Part shown: positions 12,443-24,081 of the stretch, in pieces
How the letters are laid out: the number at the start of each line of letters is the position of its first letter
Numbering within the stretch: position 1 is the first letter of the stretch
Source: Ipomoea triloba
Lineage: Eukaryota > Streptophyta > Magnoliopsida > Solanales > Convolvulaceae
DNA length: 64,000 nucleotides
Direction: 5' to 3'
Assembly (NCBI RefSeq): GCF_003576645.1
Contig: NC_044917.1
Span: forward strand, 10,962,958 to 11,026,957
Program-made: the position numbers and the translations under genes
Notes under the pieces: generated by a model
Told to the model about the DNA's origin: nothing
The model's database searches: none
Seen by the model: only the letters and a program-made list of their open reading frames with translations

Positions 12443-14067
12443 GAGTGATTACGGCAATAACTTAAGAACAGAGTCTACTATTTTCTTACCACTCAAGGAC
12501 TCAAACTAACATATTGAATACTATTTTGAGGAGTAATTGCAAAGGGAATAGCTAAATACTAATTCAGAAACAATGAAATAAAGGTATTGTATTGAATGGG
12601 CAAAGCGGAATGTTTGTTGTAGTGAGTCAAAAGTGCTACCCAGGATGTGCAGTCAACAGAGAACAGTGAATGTTGGTACAATCATATGCCCTACCAGAAT
12701 TCAAATTGAAAACCTTAACCTTAATCATCAGAGTGGGACTGACTAAGTTAAGCAAGAATGCGGTGGAGTTAGATGTAACGGACTGAGTTTGGGTGCACAA
12801 ACAAACAACATTTCATCGGTGTAAAAGCTAAAAAGTGGTACAAGAGTACAAGACGTTAGCTTAAACGTAAAAAAGTAGCCGACAATTCTGTGATGCGACA
12901 AGAGGATAATGTGGTCATTATGCCGGGAAGAAATTACACTTACATGAACTTACCCTTCTGCCCTTGCATATCCTTTTTCGCTGCATTCCGCAAGGATTTT
13001 TGTCCTTTGTAGCAATGCATCGCAAACCAAAGAAATTTGCAACTCTTTGATTAAGGATTGCTCTCAGAATTGTTCTCAAACTTTACTTATGTGACCAACT
13101 GAGTTGTGTATGTAAGCATGATTGCTCTTTTCATGTTCACTATTGTTGTCAATTCAAAATGACAATGAGATTTCAATATCTAATTTTCACTCTCTTTGAC
13201 ATATATTTGTACCTTTTTTTCTTTTCAAAATTTAAGGTGTTTCTTGTTCAGGTTTTGATTATTTATTTATTTATTTTAGCTAATAAGTTGGCTTTTGTTG
13301 TCGTTAATTACAAGTTTTCATAATTTATTATTATTTAGAAGAGATTTTATTTTTATTTTTCTCTAAAGGAAGAGCTTGTCTAATGGCCAGCTTGCATTCT
13401 TAATATGTTTTCTACTCTTTTTGTAATGGGTGAGTTTGTCTACATACCCAACTTTGGTTGAGAAGTAAGGTTTTGTGGATCAACTATTTGTATTTCTTCC
13501 TTGGTGGTTTGTATAGTAAGACTAGTTTGGGAGAGTTTAATCCACTGAAACATTCCAACCACAATAATATGGTTTCATTTTAATTCAAATGAAATACGAA
13601 ATAGACGGACAAGAATCGAAAGAAGAGAAAGTAATATTCAACATTTCCCGTTAACTTAATTACTTAGAAATGCTATTACTTACTATATATTTTCAATTTT
13701 AATAAATAAAATTTTAAAATTAATAAAATATAAATTAAAACTCAAAATTCATAATAAAACTTAATATAATACATATATAACTAAGTTTTACTTTTTTTTT
13801 TAAATAAAAATAAATACACATCCAAGTTCTAAATAAATTTTATCAATCAAATACTAAATAAAATGTATATGTCTTGCATTTTATTTTTAATCTTGAGTTT
13901 TGTCAAAAAAATTTAAATTTTAAATCTTTATTGCACTAGGATTACTATAACTGACTTATAAATACAAATAAGTCAATTTTAAATCTTTATCGGGGAGAGA
14001 GTAAACATATACACACAATGGGTTGATCAATTTTAATTTAAATCTTTATCGGATTCGATGCGAGTAG
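12443..14067. other. Intergenic DNA, no gene seen
   Basis: AT-rich, with stop codons dense in all frames. The block 12600-13100 is less AT-rich but shows no recognisable coding or RNA signal. Confidence 0.5.
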
Positions 14068-14168
14068 TGGGACCTCCATGTGGGAGTGGCCCCTTTTGTC
14101 GGCTAAGATCGTAAAGTGTGACCTCCATATGAGAGCGGCCCCTTTTGTCGGCTAAGATCGTAAAGTGA
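14068..14168. repeat. Two-copy tandem repeat, period 50 bp
   Basis: Two adjacent copies of a unit containing GACCTCCATRTGRGAG and CCCCTTTTGTCGGCTAAGA, starting near 14069 and 14119. Confidence 0.85.
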
Positions 14169-15062
14169 ACTTCACCTAAAGTGCATCTTTGAATAATGAT
14201 TGCAAACTTTCCTATAAATTAAAAAAAAATAATCCAAATAGCATATATAAACTCACATCCAAATTAAACCCATGACAAGTACAAATTAAATACTTCTCCT
14301 AATCCACCATCCATTATCACACAAAATTCCCATACATGCCAGGCAAATTTGGGTAAATACTACAAGTTGAGTTATAATTCTCATTCATATGCTTCGACAT
14401 TAATTCAATGCCTTGTAAACACTTCAAATCTTTCAAGCTTGTTAATTAAGGACCTACAACTGGTAATATTGGATCCCAAGCAAAATATGCTAAATGGCCT
14501 CATATAGTCACTTAAGTCAAGGTCCCATACCAGAAACCTTCAAGGTGGATGTGACTTTGAGCTGGTTTTATTTTGAATTCATCCAAAAAAAAAGAAAAAG
14601 AATAGATCATAATTTTTATCCATCCCTTTCTTTTATATCAATAAACTTAGACATAGTGAGACGTTTTATTAGTTTTTGACACCATCAATATCTTAGTTTT
14701 TGACATATCAGAGTACGCGTATATATGCAACGATCAAGAAAGTTTAAGTGAATGAATTAAAAAATATCTTTGTCGAGGGTCATTTATATTGCATAAAAAA
14801 GTTTATTTTAGCAACAAATGATACTCAATTCAATAATATTCTTCACAAATTCAAGATCAGGTTCATGCATTTCTCAAAGTAATTCAACATCAAACATGGT
14901 ATATAATGAGATGTTTTAAAATTGGTAGAACTTTAACGTACTATTTAATCATGCCTTTTGGATACACTTTTACAATTATTTTTCATCTTTATAACTCTTA
15001 AGTTTACTATAACATAATTGTTTCTGTGTATTAAAAAAAAAGGAATAATAATAATAATTAAG

Positions 15063-15395
15063 AGTTAATTTTATTTATGGTCATAAATTTATATGTGTCA
15101 GTTCACTATTAGTTTTTTTTTTTTTTAAACATCTCATTTGGTCCTAATATTATTGTGGCATGACAATTTTTGATCATCTGTCAACAAAACCTTTTAAATG
15201 ATGTTAAATACAATGACATTTTGGTATATTCAGTTCTAAGTATTAAGTCCATTTTTATTTGTCCTAGATTTATATGTGTCATTTCACTTTTAGTAATTTT
15301 TTTTCTTCAAAACATTCTCGTCGGTCCTAACATTATTGTGACATGATCATTTTTTGTCATCCATTAATGTTTAAATGACATTATTAACCGCTCAA
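15063..15395. repeat. Diverged direct duplication, period about 177 bp
   Basis: Both halves contain, in order, TTTATATGTGTCA, TTTTAGT, GGTCCTAA.ATTATTGTG and CATGA..ATTTTT. This resembles terminal repeats of a decayed Mutator-like element, but no partner end was identified. The DNA between 14169 and 15062 holds nothing I can name. Confidence 0.5.
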
Positions 15396-15564
15396 AACCA
15401 TTATTTTTTTTCTTGGTAATAAAATTGTTATCAACACATAAGTTTGTTGAAAAATCCAAAAAGAAATATAATTAAAAAAATCACAAGTCTACTTCATGGC
15501 AAACTTAAGTCTAGTGCATAAGTCTACTTCATAAATAATTTGAATACTTATCTATACTTCTATA

Positions 15565-16175
15565 TCTATACTATTATTAATAAAAATAAAATCATCTTTT
15601 GTAAAATTTCCGCCCAAACAATAGTAAAGATAAAATGGAAAAATGATATTACTAATTGATAGAAAATATAAAAAGATCCTAATGGAAAAGGAAATGAAAA
15701 TTAGACAAATTGAAAAAAGGAAAAGGATATTACTAATTTACTGAAAATTATTTAAAAATTAAAAAAAATTAATTACACTTTTCTTTTGAAAAATTATACA
15801 AATTTATAATTCTCACATTCTCTACCTATAAAGACATTCTTTATATTATTTAATTAATTGAGTGATATTTTTACACTAATCTTATAATCAAATAAATGTG
15901 CACGGTCAATATTAGAATTTTTTATAATTTTATTTTTATTTTTATTATCTAAATATATAATAAAAAGTTTATTCATACATGACACATGTAATTGGACAAT
16001 TATTTGCTCTAATTCAAGCAAACAAGGAAAACATCAGAAAACATAATCGATCCAACCAATTTCATGAATTGCACTATATAATATTTAATGTTATAATTTA
16101 TATAATTGTATATAAATCTAAATATTTTTAAAATATTATAACAAATATATTCCGTGCAACACATGGACGAAAATA
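15565..16175 (+). mobile_element. Short non-autonomous Helitron, decayed 3' end
   Basis: It starts A|TCTATACTATTATTAATAAA, the form of a plant Helitron 5' end. It ends with the hairpin-like CCGTGCAACACATGG followed by ACGAAAATA and a degraded CTRR (CACC). Internal blocks match, in inverse orientation, the relic at 23155-23540 (for example ATAATCGATCCAACCAATTTC and TTATAATCAAATAAATGTGCA). No Rep/helicase is encoded. Confidence 0.6.
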
Positions 16176-16410
16176 CACCTTAATAAGGGGAGGGAGCGAG
16201 TGTAAATTAAACGCACAAAACGCACAAAGAATCTCCGTTAATGCAAAATTTGCAAGGAATAAGAAAGAATGTAAATGGGCAGATGTGGAAATAAATTTGT
16301 TTTTACCGCCAGTAAAACGAGTTACGAAGTTAGATGCTAAACAGTTAAAAAAAATAAACCTTTTCACTACAGAGAATCTCTGCAAAAAGCGTCAGAACCC
16401 CTCCGCCCGC

Positions 16411-16436
16411 TCTCTCTCTCTCTCTCACTCTCACTC
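16411..16436 (+). promoter_or_regulatory. CT-repeat in the probable 5' leader
   Basis: A CTCTCTCTCTCTCTCTCACTCTCACTC-type pyrimidine tract lies about 60 bp before the ATG at 16495. Such Y-patch/CT tracts are common at plant core promoters and 5' leaders; the role here is inferred. Confidence 0.35.
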
Positions 16437-16494
16437 TAAAAAGAAAAAAAAAAAGTCCGTTACAGAGTGCGTCGCCGCTGAACTCCCGTCCGCC

Positions 16495-16812
16495 ATGGAA
16501 ATCTCTGAAAAGATCGTGAAGTTCAAAATCCCTATCTTATTCCTAGCCGCCTTCTCTCTGATCATCTTCTCCGTCGTCTATGTCGCCCCCAAATTTCTCG
16601 ACATCCTCAAGTATTTCTGGCCTCTTCTGCTCTCCACCGCTCTCTTCCTGGCCACCGTCGCCGCTTTCAGCCGGATTACGCCGCCCGTTCCCGAGGAATC
16701 CGGCGAAGGAATCCTGGATTACGTGGCTGGCCAGCACGAGCATGAAGACCTGCTTCCCCCTGTGCTCCGTGCAGAGAGTGTCGAAGAAGAGGAAGAGGGA
16801 AACAAGGAGTGA
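16495..16812 (+). CDS. Small two-helix membrane protein, 105 aa
   Basis: Intronless, starting at GCCATGGAA, a good plant initiation context. Residues about 10-31 (IPILFLAAFSLIIFSVVYVA) and 41-61 (WPLLLSTALFLATVAAF) are strong hydrophobic helices separated by a short PKFLDILKYF linker. The tail is acidic, containing PPVPEESGEGILDYVAGQ and ending in a run of Glu. I do not recognise a named family; the layout resembles small plant proteins of unknown function in the endomembrane system. A longer in-frame reading upstream would extend through the CT tract and is less likely. The GC-rich coding body in AT-rich surroundings supports a real gene. Confidence 0.75.
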   Translation: MEISEKIVKFKIPILFLAAFSLIIFSVVYVAPKFLDILKYFWPLLLSTALFLATVAAFSRITPPVPEESGEGILDYVAGQHEHEDLLPPVLRAESVEEEEEGNKE

Positions 16813-17266
16813 TCTGTGTGTAATCTCTATCTCTCCATAGCTACATTTTGTAATTTCTATTTTCTGCTCTGTTTCTCTCATATTCCGATTTTCAGTTTTG
16901 GATTCTAGTGCTGTTATGGAGAGGTTTCGAATTCTATAGAGATAGAATGATAATGATATATTGATGTTATATTTTGTCAGTTTGGAGATGCTTCTATCCG
17001 CCATTTTCCATAGCTACCAACCGAGATTACGACTGCGTTTCTAATCTCTGTTTATAAAAAATGGTTCGATTGGAGCAATTTGAACACCAATCGCAATCCG
17101 ATCCCACACAAACCCCAGTTTGAGCATCTGAAACTAATGCTATTTCTCAGTGGCTGGTTGCTTAGTCAATTCATCGCCGGATGAAATTGAACAAACCCTT
17201 AATCGTTCGAAATTGGATTTTAATTTTGATTCTTATTTCATGTTTGAACCAAACGCCCCTAACTGT

Positions 17267-17608
17267 TCATCGTGTTCATGTTCGTCTTTGTTTGCTTCCA
17301 ACTCGTTTAATTTAAATGAATTTGAACAAAAACAATAAACATGTATGTTTTTACCGGTCTTTGTCTCTATCTTCTATGTTGAAAAAAACGAGATCAAGAA
17401 TAAAAAACGAAAACAATAAAGAAGAGTTTACTGTAATTTCATCGTGTTCATGTTCGTTTTTTTTGCTTCAATCTTGTTTAATTTAAATGAATTTGAACAA
17501 AAACAATAAACAAGTATGTTTTTACCCGTCTTTGTCTTTATTTCTATGTTGAGAAAAAGTGAACAAGAATAAGAACAAAAACAAAAAAGAAGAGTTTACT
17601 GTAATTTG
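17267..17608. repeat. Direct duplication, period 172 bp
   Basis: Two adjacent copies begin TCATCGTGTTCATGTTCG (17267 and 17439) and end AAGAAGAGTTTACTGTAATTT. They share the block TTTAATTTAAATGAATTTG. They lie downstream of the two-helix protein gene. Confidence 0.85.
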
Positions 17609-18167
17609 ACCAAAAGCCTGCGTGATAAAACATTTAGAATTATTGGCACTCACAACTTTGACATGAACTGAATTTGAAACCTTATGGTTACTTTTGTAAA
17701 TTGTTATACAATGGTTCATATTATATTATTGTGAAACTTATACAAAAATTGTGTATCTTCAGTTATCGCATTTTAAATCTACAGTTAAAAGTTTCTATAA
17801 ATATAAACAAATAACTTATAATTGTTAATACAAAATCTGAAAATTATTTTTAAATGGAATTTATAATGTAAGGTAAACCCAAATGCATGGTATAATTTAC
17901 CTACTTTTGTTACCCAATTCTTAAAACTCCAAAATCCAACGGACGGATAGCATTTGAAGCGTCATGTGGAGCCCATAGTACACTTTCGGCCAGTTGAATT
18001 GACGTTAAAAACAACGGCAGCAGCAGCAGGTAACAGATGTTAGTGTTCATCAGATTTCAGTACACTCAATATACACATCACAACAGCAGAGATACAAAAT
18101 CATGCAGTGAGGTTTTATATAGTAATTGAATATGAACAAGAATTCACTAAGGAAAGTGGAAGACTGG

Positions 18168-18222
18168 GTTTATATCACAAATTCAGCCAACCTTGAATCA
18201 CCAAATTAAGCAACTTAGAATC
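18168..18222 (-). repeat. Duplicated 5' edge of TPK exon 2 (decoy terminal exon)
   Basis: This 55-bp block repeats 18354-18413 with few differences: both contain ATCACAAATTCAGCCA, then AATCACCAAATTAAGCAA. The source copy spans the intron 1 acceptor and the start of exon 2. The copy lies beyond the TPK stop codon and keeps an AG acceptor (TTCAAG). If used as an alternative last exon it would encode LAEFVI followed by a stop. Confidence 0.85.
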
Positions 18223-18232
18223 TGAGCAACAA

Positions 18233-19380
18233 TCATGACTGGGCAAGCGTCAAGTCGGAGGATGTTAATGTTCCAGACTGATCAACATCAAGAGCTTCGA
18301 ACTCTTCCAAAACAAGCGAAATGTCGGCTTGGGTGATCTTCCCCATCTCCTTCAGTTTATATATCACAAATTCAGCCATCCTAGAATCACCAAATTAAGC
18401 AAGTTAGAATTTAGAAACATGAGTAGGAACATTTTTTTTTGTGTGTTTGTGCTAAATTAAGATAGACAGAAGTACAGAACTCACCCAACAGAACCATCAT
18501 CGTCGAGATCAGCTTCCTCTAAATCCAAATTGGTCATTCGTCGAGAAAGAACCCACTTCACCAAGTCCTTCTGCCTGTTCTCAGTGTTATATTCAGCAAT
18601 ATAAAGGAAGAACTGAGCCACACAGACAGTACCAAGCAATATCCAGAATATAGCGAAAACGCGCCCTCCCTTGGTTGTGAAGCTCCGGTCTCCATACCCC
18701 AGGGTCGTGATTGTGGAGCAAACACAGTAAAACGCATCAACCACACCTAACTTCTCAACACGGGCTAGGAACACGGTTCCAACCACTACAAGCACCACGA
18801 GAAAGGCAGTCGTGAGAATGCACTTGTATCTCACCCTGTTCGTCTCAAATTCTTTCATGATCTCAGTCGCACCAACTCTCTGGCGCATATGCAACGCTTT
18901 GATCAATAGCCTCTCTTGCTTCTCCACCAAGTAGTCGGCCGCTTTGCTTAGAACCAGGCAACCCATAGCCATCCCCGAGAACACAAAAACGCAAGCCAGC
19001 AGCTTTGTAGGAGCACTATTGGGAACAAGGTCCCCATACCCAACCGTCGTCATGGTCACAACAACAAAGTAAACCGAGTCAAGAACTCCATCCGTTTTCA
19101 CTCCCTTGATCCGGTCCTTGACAATGTAAAAACACAAAGTAGCTATACCCAAGTAGATAAGCAAGTAAAGCATTACATTCTTAAAACTGGGATGGATTTG
19201 ATCCAAAAACGAACCAGATCGTTGGATCGACTTGGCACCTGTTGTGCCATTCCTTTCTTCAGGAACTAATTCTTCCACAGGGGCACTTTTACACCGCCGA
19301 AATCTTTTTCTCCTGGGATTAACACCAGGGATACTTAGAGGTAGTGTATCTAACAAGGGCTCTACAGTGCTGTCAGCCAT
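18233..19380 (-). CDS. TPK1: Two-pore K+ channel, TPK/KCO type (vacuolar)
   Basis: K+-selective tandem-pore channel; plant TPK1-type members act in the tonoplast and respond to Ca2+ and 14-3-3 proteins. Exons 19380-18485 and 18380-18233 join in frame to give 347 aa, close to the roughly 350-360 aa usual for the family. The N-terminus has RRCKSAP (28-34), a mode-I type 14-3-3 motif with Ser32 as phosphosite. TM1 is about 69-88; pore 1 has TTVGYGD (111-117); TM2 about 127-146; TM3 about 186-206; pore 2 has TTLGYGD (225-231); TM4 about 240-260. Two C-terminal EF hands follow: 291-302 (D291, D293, D295, S297, E302) and 330-341 (D330, D332, S334, T336, with Asp instead of Glu at position 12). The intron splits EF hand 1. 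Family call is firm; assignment to the TPK1 subgroup is likely. Confidence 0.95.
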
Positions 19381-20435
19381 CAGGCAATTTCCTAGACAAA
19401 TAATGTAGAACAATTAGATCCTTACTCAAAGTGAATTAGATCACTCATCAATTGTTTTCCATAGCTGCTCATCATTAAGCCTAAGTAACAGATTTGAGTT
19501 TATAAACCTAGAAGGGCTCAAATACACCAAATCCATGAAGTCTAAAGCGGTTTATGAAAAGTTTCTTAAAGCAGAACATTCATAAATGTGTTTTCTAGCA
19601 GTTAATGTCTTGCTCTCAGCATCAACTATGCAGGCCAGATCAAAATTGGAATGATATTGAAGCTCATTAATTTCATAAGGAAAATACTAAATATTGTAAG
19701 AATAACTCAATTTAGAGAGAGTTGCGAAGCAAAGAAGAATTGCGGCAAACTTCAAAGTAGAGAAAATTCAAATTCAAGCGATAAATAAATCAGATCAAGA
19801 ATCTAAGAGAGATACCAGAGAGAGAATAGGAGCTGGTTTAGCTTAGTCTTGAGAGTTCAGTGCCTGAGAAAGTTGCAGAAGATGTTGATTTCTTTTCTGG
19901 AATGCTGTGGATGGAGACACATGATCAAATGAGACAGCTTTTAGTGCATCACAATCAGCTCATTGACCCATTATGATGTTCAATTTTGTTGGGAATTTTG
20001 GATTAAAGTAACAAACCGGCGTGCATAGATTCGATGTTGTATTCAAATCCGCGTTGACGAATGAGGATGGGACGTGTTTCTCTCCATTTGGGTGATCCTC
20101 GATAGTGTGTACCAGGATAGAACACGCGTACTTCCATCACTTTTTTTAAGAGTTAATACTGAGGTCATCTTACTTTTGAGGGTTAGATTTATTATTATTG
20201 TCATTGTTTGTTGAAAGATAATACTATCTTTGTTATTATTAGGACAATCATATGTGCAGCATATCCAAATTAGCTCACAAGTTTCTAGTCTCATCGCTCA
20301 GTATTCTGCTCTGCGCTTGATCTTGCAACCACATCTTGTTTCTTAATTTCCCAAAAAATTAGATTACTTCAAAATAAAACTTAATATCCTGATATTAATC
20401 TCTTATCTCAAGAACATCCAGCTCAATCTGCATCT

Positions 20436-20822
20436 CTGTAACGAACACTTTCTGTATTCCCGACCTTCTGGGTGCCCTTAGTCAGTCGTCCTGACCTTGG
20501 ACCGAATCTCATTCGCCTAAGTCTCGACCTGTTCGGGGTTCACACTTGGCCTTCACCCGATGGGCCGCAGAAGGGGCCGGTGCATGACTGACACGCGTAA
20601 GCCGGCCCCAAGGACAGGTATAAAAGGCGCATTTAATGCTAGTGGAGAAATTTTTGGCTGTTTTACTTACATAATAGTCACCAGAAACCTCAGACCCACT
20701 GTCACCTAGACCGATTTCAGTAGGGTATACCGACTTCTACCCGTTTGAATATTAATAAATAGTATCTTATTTATACCTTCCGTATATAACTCTATCAGTT
20801 ATTAATTCTCTTCAAGGCAACA
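20436..20822. other. GC-richer island with TATA box, possibly LTR remnant
   Basis: Within AT-rich DNA this block is GC-rich, has TATAAAAGGCGC near 20620, and could run from a TGTAACG start to a GGCAACA end, as LTRs do (TG...CA). No matching second LTR or clear 5-bp duplication is visible, so a solo LTR is only a suggestion. I see no gene between 19381 and 21138. Confidence 0.3.
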
Positions 20823-21138
20823 ACTTCCTGTTTGATTCAAATTTCATATATAGATGTATGTATAACAAAACCAACTTAATTTAACTTAATAATAATAAAG
20901 TACATACGAATCAATTTTAATTAGGTGATTTTACTTAGTAAATAAAATTTTCACATAAAATAATAAAAACGCTGTACTTAAATAAAAGAGTCATCATGTC
21001 ATATTTTCACATTAAAATCAATTCAAATAGTTTTCAGTTTAAAACTTTAATATAATACAAGGAAGGTAATTTTAAAAGGAAAATGACGATTGTCTAAATA
21101 AAACAAAATGTTGCAAAATTCCGCGGATAGCTATGACG

Positions 21139-21250
21139 TTATAAGCGATCACCACTGAAGCCTCTTAGCAATAGTTGTAATGCCTACACATCATAAAAAT
21201 TCACTAATATTACCTTGAGAATTCATCAAATAATACAATTATATGCACAC

Positions 21251-21304
<54 letters not shown>

Positions 21305-22342
21305 TACCCTACTATGCCGTATCATGTCTAGAGTTGCACACGTTTCTTTCTAACAATTATACCCTTCTTTATAGTATTTTAATTAAACAAAATGGTACAT
21401 ATCTATACAGTAATACAGTATATAATAGGGGTTAAGGAGATATTTGGTATACATCACGTGATTTAAAAAGAATGTTATAGGCTTTTATTTAGTTCGACCT
21501 AACAATAATGTGATTTCAGAAAATGTAATAATTTAAATTAAAAATTACCCTTAAATTTTTTGGAGGATAATTATTGAGTATAATAAATAAAAGGGATAGA
21601 TATGACATACCCATATCGAAAGGGTGACGCCATAGCTTGGGCCGCATAACGCTGATAACTAGAAACGTCGTAAAACGGATTAGCGGCCGCCGCCGCCGCC
21701 GCATGCCCACCGTATCCCCTTATCGGATAATTAACATTGCCGTGGTACTGCGCCTCATAGCCGCCGCCGCCGCCGCACATGGAATACTCCGGCAACCCTC
21801 TTCTGCCGGCGTACATATACGGATCGTCGATGGCACCATAGCCGTAGCCATTTTCGTATGACGAAGCTCCATAGCCACGATTCAACAATGGATGCCTGAG
21901 ATTCACAGTCTTCACCTCTGCGTGTCTGCCGGACCTTGCCAGAGCAGTCAAGAGTCTGTTCGGATCCACTTCCCCTGAAACCCTAGCAACTCCTTCCTCA
22001 GCGTCGATGCTAACTGAATATACACCTTCACCCCATAATCATACAATTAAATATTCGATTTCTTCAAATAATTCGATTTAAAGAAGCTCTTTAACATTAA
22101 TTCATCCAAAATTAAAGCAATTTTACCATTTATGGAACTCAGAACTTCCAGGACGTTTAACTTGCATGAATCGCATTGCACGTCCACTTTCAAAATACAA
22201 CCCTACAAATTAAACAGCATCATATATTATATATATAGATTATAATAAGCATTAAATAGATCACATTTACTAAGATATTCATAATCTTAAGCTCTCGTTA
22301 GATCCAATATTGTATACATACCGCATGTGCTACCGGCTCCAT
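21139..22342 (-). CDS. HMA-domain (heavy-metal-associated) protein with Ala/Gly-rich tail
   Basis: Probable metal-binding chaperone-like protein of the plant HMA/HPP-HIPP superfamily. Exons 22342-22322, 22202-22127 and 22025-21611 join in frame. A final exon 21154-21139 is inferred from the GTATGT donor and a CTTCAG acceptor and would add GDRL, giving about 175 aa. The HMA fold spans about residues 9-75: GCILKVDVQCDSCKLNVLEV with CxxC at C17/C20, then SINGVYSVSIDAEEGVARVSG and DPNRLLTALARSGRHAEV. The tail is rich in Gly, Tyr and Ala, with an eight-Ala run and a six-Gly run encoded by GCC/GGC tracts near 21683 and 21765. No CaaX isoprenylation box is visible with this last exon, unlike typical HIPPs. 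If the donor is not used the protein would end ISIPFIYYTQ. The start is the first ATG of exon 1; the frame stays open further upstream. Confidence 0.75.
21251..21304. repeat. (AAT)n microsatellite
   Basis: Uninterrupted ATA/AAT trinucleotide run of about 17 units in the putative last intron of the HMA gene. Confidence 0.95.
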
Positions 22343-22654
22343 TGATTCAAGCTTGAAAGCTGCCTGGTAATCCTGTGTATATATAGGTGTATAATCCCAG
22401 AGAAAAGTATATGATGATCTCATCAATATGGAAAGAATATCAAGTTATTAATGTAAATGTTTGTCCTATTTTTGGTGGGTCTTTTTCAGTCCGTTTAAAG
22501 GTGGTCTAAGTGTACTCGCATTTACTCTTAGAGGCACAGAAGCTAGTCCAATGTACTATTTTTTGTAAATGTTTGTACTATATCATTTCATTACTCTGAT
22601 CTATATATACACAAGAGTGTAAGACAATACTCCATTTTTTTAAATTGATTTATG

Positions 22655-23540
22655 TTAACTATTAAATTACTCGTGCGATGCACGGATTATTTTTTTTATA
22701 TTATATATTTAAATAATAAACTTACAGGTGAATCTATAAATAATTATAATATTTGAAAGTGTATATTAATTTGATTATAAGATTAATGCAAAAGTATCAA
22801 TATTTTATGACTAAAATGATTGTATTTATTTTAAAAAAATTGATATGTAATATGATTGATGTAATTTGTAAGATCATTTTATGGGTTGAAGTTCTTTTTC
22901 AACAACTCATAAGGACCATTTTGTGGCTCCTATTTGTTTAATACAATATAAAGGATTTGACTTTGTAAAATATTTAATAGTATTCATATATAATGGTTTA
23001 TAATATTTTATATGAAAAGAAACATCCTAAAATTAGAAGCTCGAAGCCACCACCTCCCTTATAAAGGGAAGGGTTTGATGCCACTGGACTACAAAGTCCT
23101 TGCTCCTAAAATTATTGATAAAACATAAAATAACATGTGGTATATATATACTTACTAGTATTTTCGCACGTGCGTTGCACGAAATTAATGAAATTGGTTG
23201 GATCGATTATGTTTTTATGTTTTTCTTGCTTGAATTAGCGCAAATAATTGTCCAATTACTCGTGCGATGCATGGATCAATTTTGTTTTTTTTTTTTATAT
23301 TTATATAATAAAAGTAAATATAAAATTATAAAAATTCTAATATTGAATGTGTACATTTATTTGATTATAAGATTAGTGCAAAAGTATTACTCAATTAATT
23401 GAATACTATATGACTTGTTTGTCTACAATTATTTTAAAAATACCAATATGTAATATGACTTATGTAATTATATTATTACTAAAATAAATATGGGAAAATG
23501 ATAAAAAATCTAATTATAATTATTATTGATAGAACTAATT
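22655..23540 (-). mobile_element. Helitron relics, two related copies
   Basis: Minus-strand 3' terminus at 23155: the hairpin CGTGCAACGCACG, then TGCGAAAATA, then CTAG|T. Inward sequence matches the plus-strand Helitron at 15565-16175. A second diverged copy of the subterminal region occupies about 22655-22870 (TTACTCGTGCGATGCACGG), repeating 23253-23470 (TTACTCGTGCGATGCATGG and the following TTTGATTATAAGATTARTGC). No clean 5' end was found. Confidence 0.55.
23046..23103 (-). mobile_element. 5' fragment of a tRNA-derived SINE
   Basis: On the minus strand it reads CAAGGACTTTGTAGTCCAGT then GGCATCAAACCC, the same head and box B-like region as the SINEs at 25719 and 26056. The 3' part is missing. 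Confidence 0.45.
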
Positions 23541-24081
23541 TAAATTGTTCTATATGCTTTGTATGTATCCTAATAGATGTAACAATATAGAAATAGTTTG
23601 CAAGAATTTAACTCATAAAGCTCTTTTATTCATAGCCCTGCAATAATGTAGAGAGAATCCAGAGCCTTATTGAATATTGTAGCGAGCCCCCTAGAGAGAA
23701 GTAGAGAGGGGACCAAAAAGCTAAAAGTCCCCTCACTTGAAGGGTTAAGACCTTTTTATAGGCTTATACACGTACCTGTATACCGACATACGTATAAAGT
23801 TCTTAGGGTCGTATAATCGAGGTATATTCTCTATCAATAACCAATCAGAACTGTGGATTTGAAAATATAAGGACTTTAAAGTAAGGAGAAATGACAAAAA
23901 AGGTATTTCCTAATTAAATAACTCAAAATGTAAATGCAAGTACCAACATTATGGGGTGCAATTGGAAATACCATAGTGATCATCATGTGATATGCATAAT
24001 AAGTGCAATACGTAAAATGGTTCACCTTTGAGAGTTTATGGTTTGCTTTAGATCAGAGTTTAATTAGTGTTTTTTTTTTTT

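Noticed and set aside
16128..17004. Minus-strand open frames across the two-helix protein gene
   Set aside because: Composition and overlap indicate antisense shadow; no start context or domain.
20436..20822. Complete LTR retrotransposon end
   Set aside because: Only one LTR-like block with a TATA box was seen; no partner LTR, primer-binding site or matching 5-bp duplication. Kept only as a low-confidence island.
21637..21861. 74-codon plus-strand frame with poly-Ala and poly-Arg
   Set aside because: It is the antisense of the GCC/GGC tracts in the HMA gene exon.
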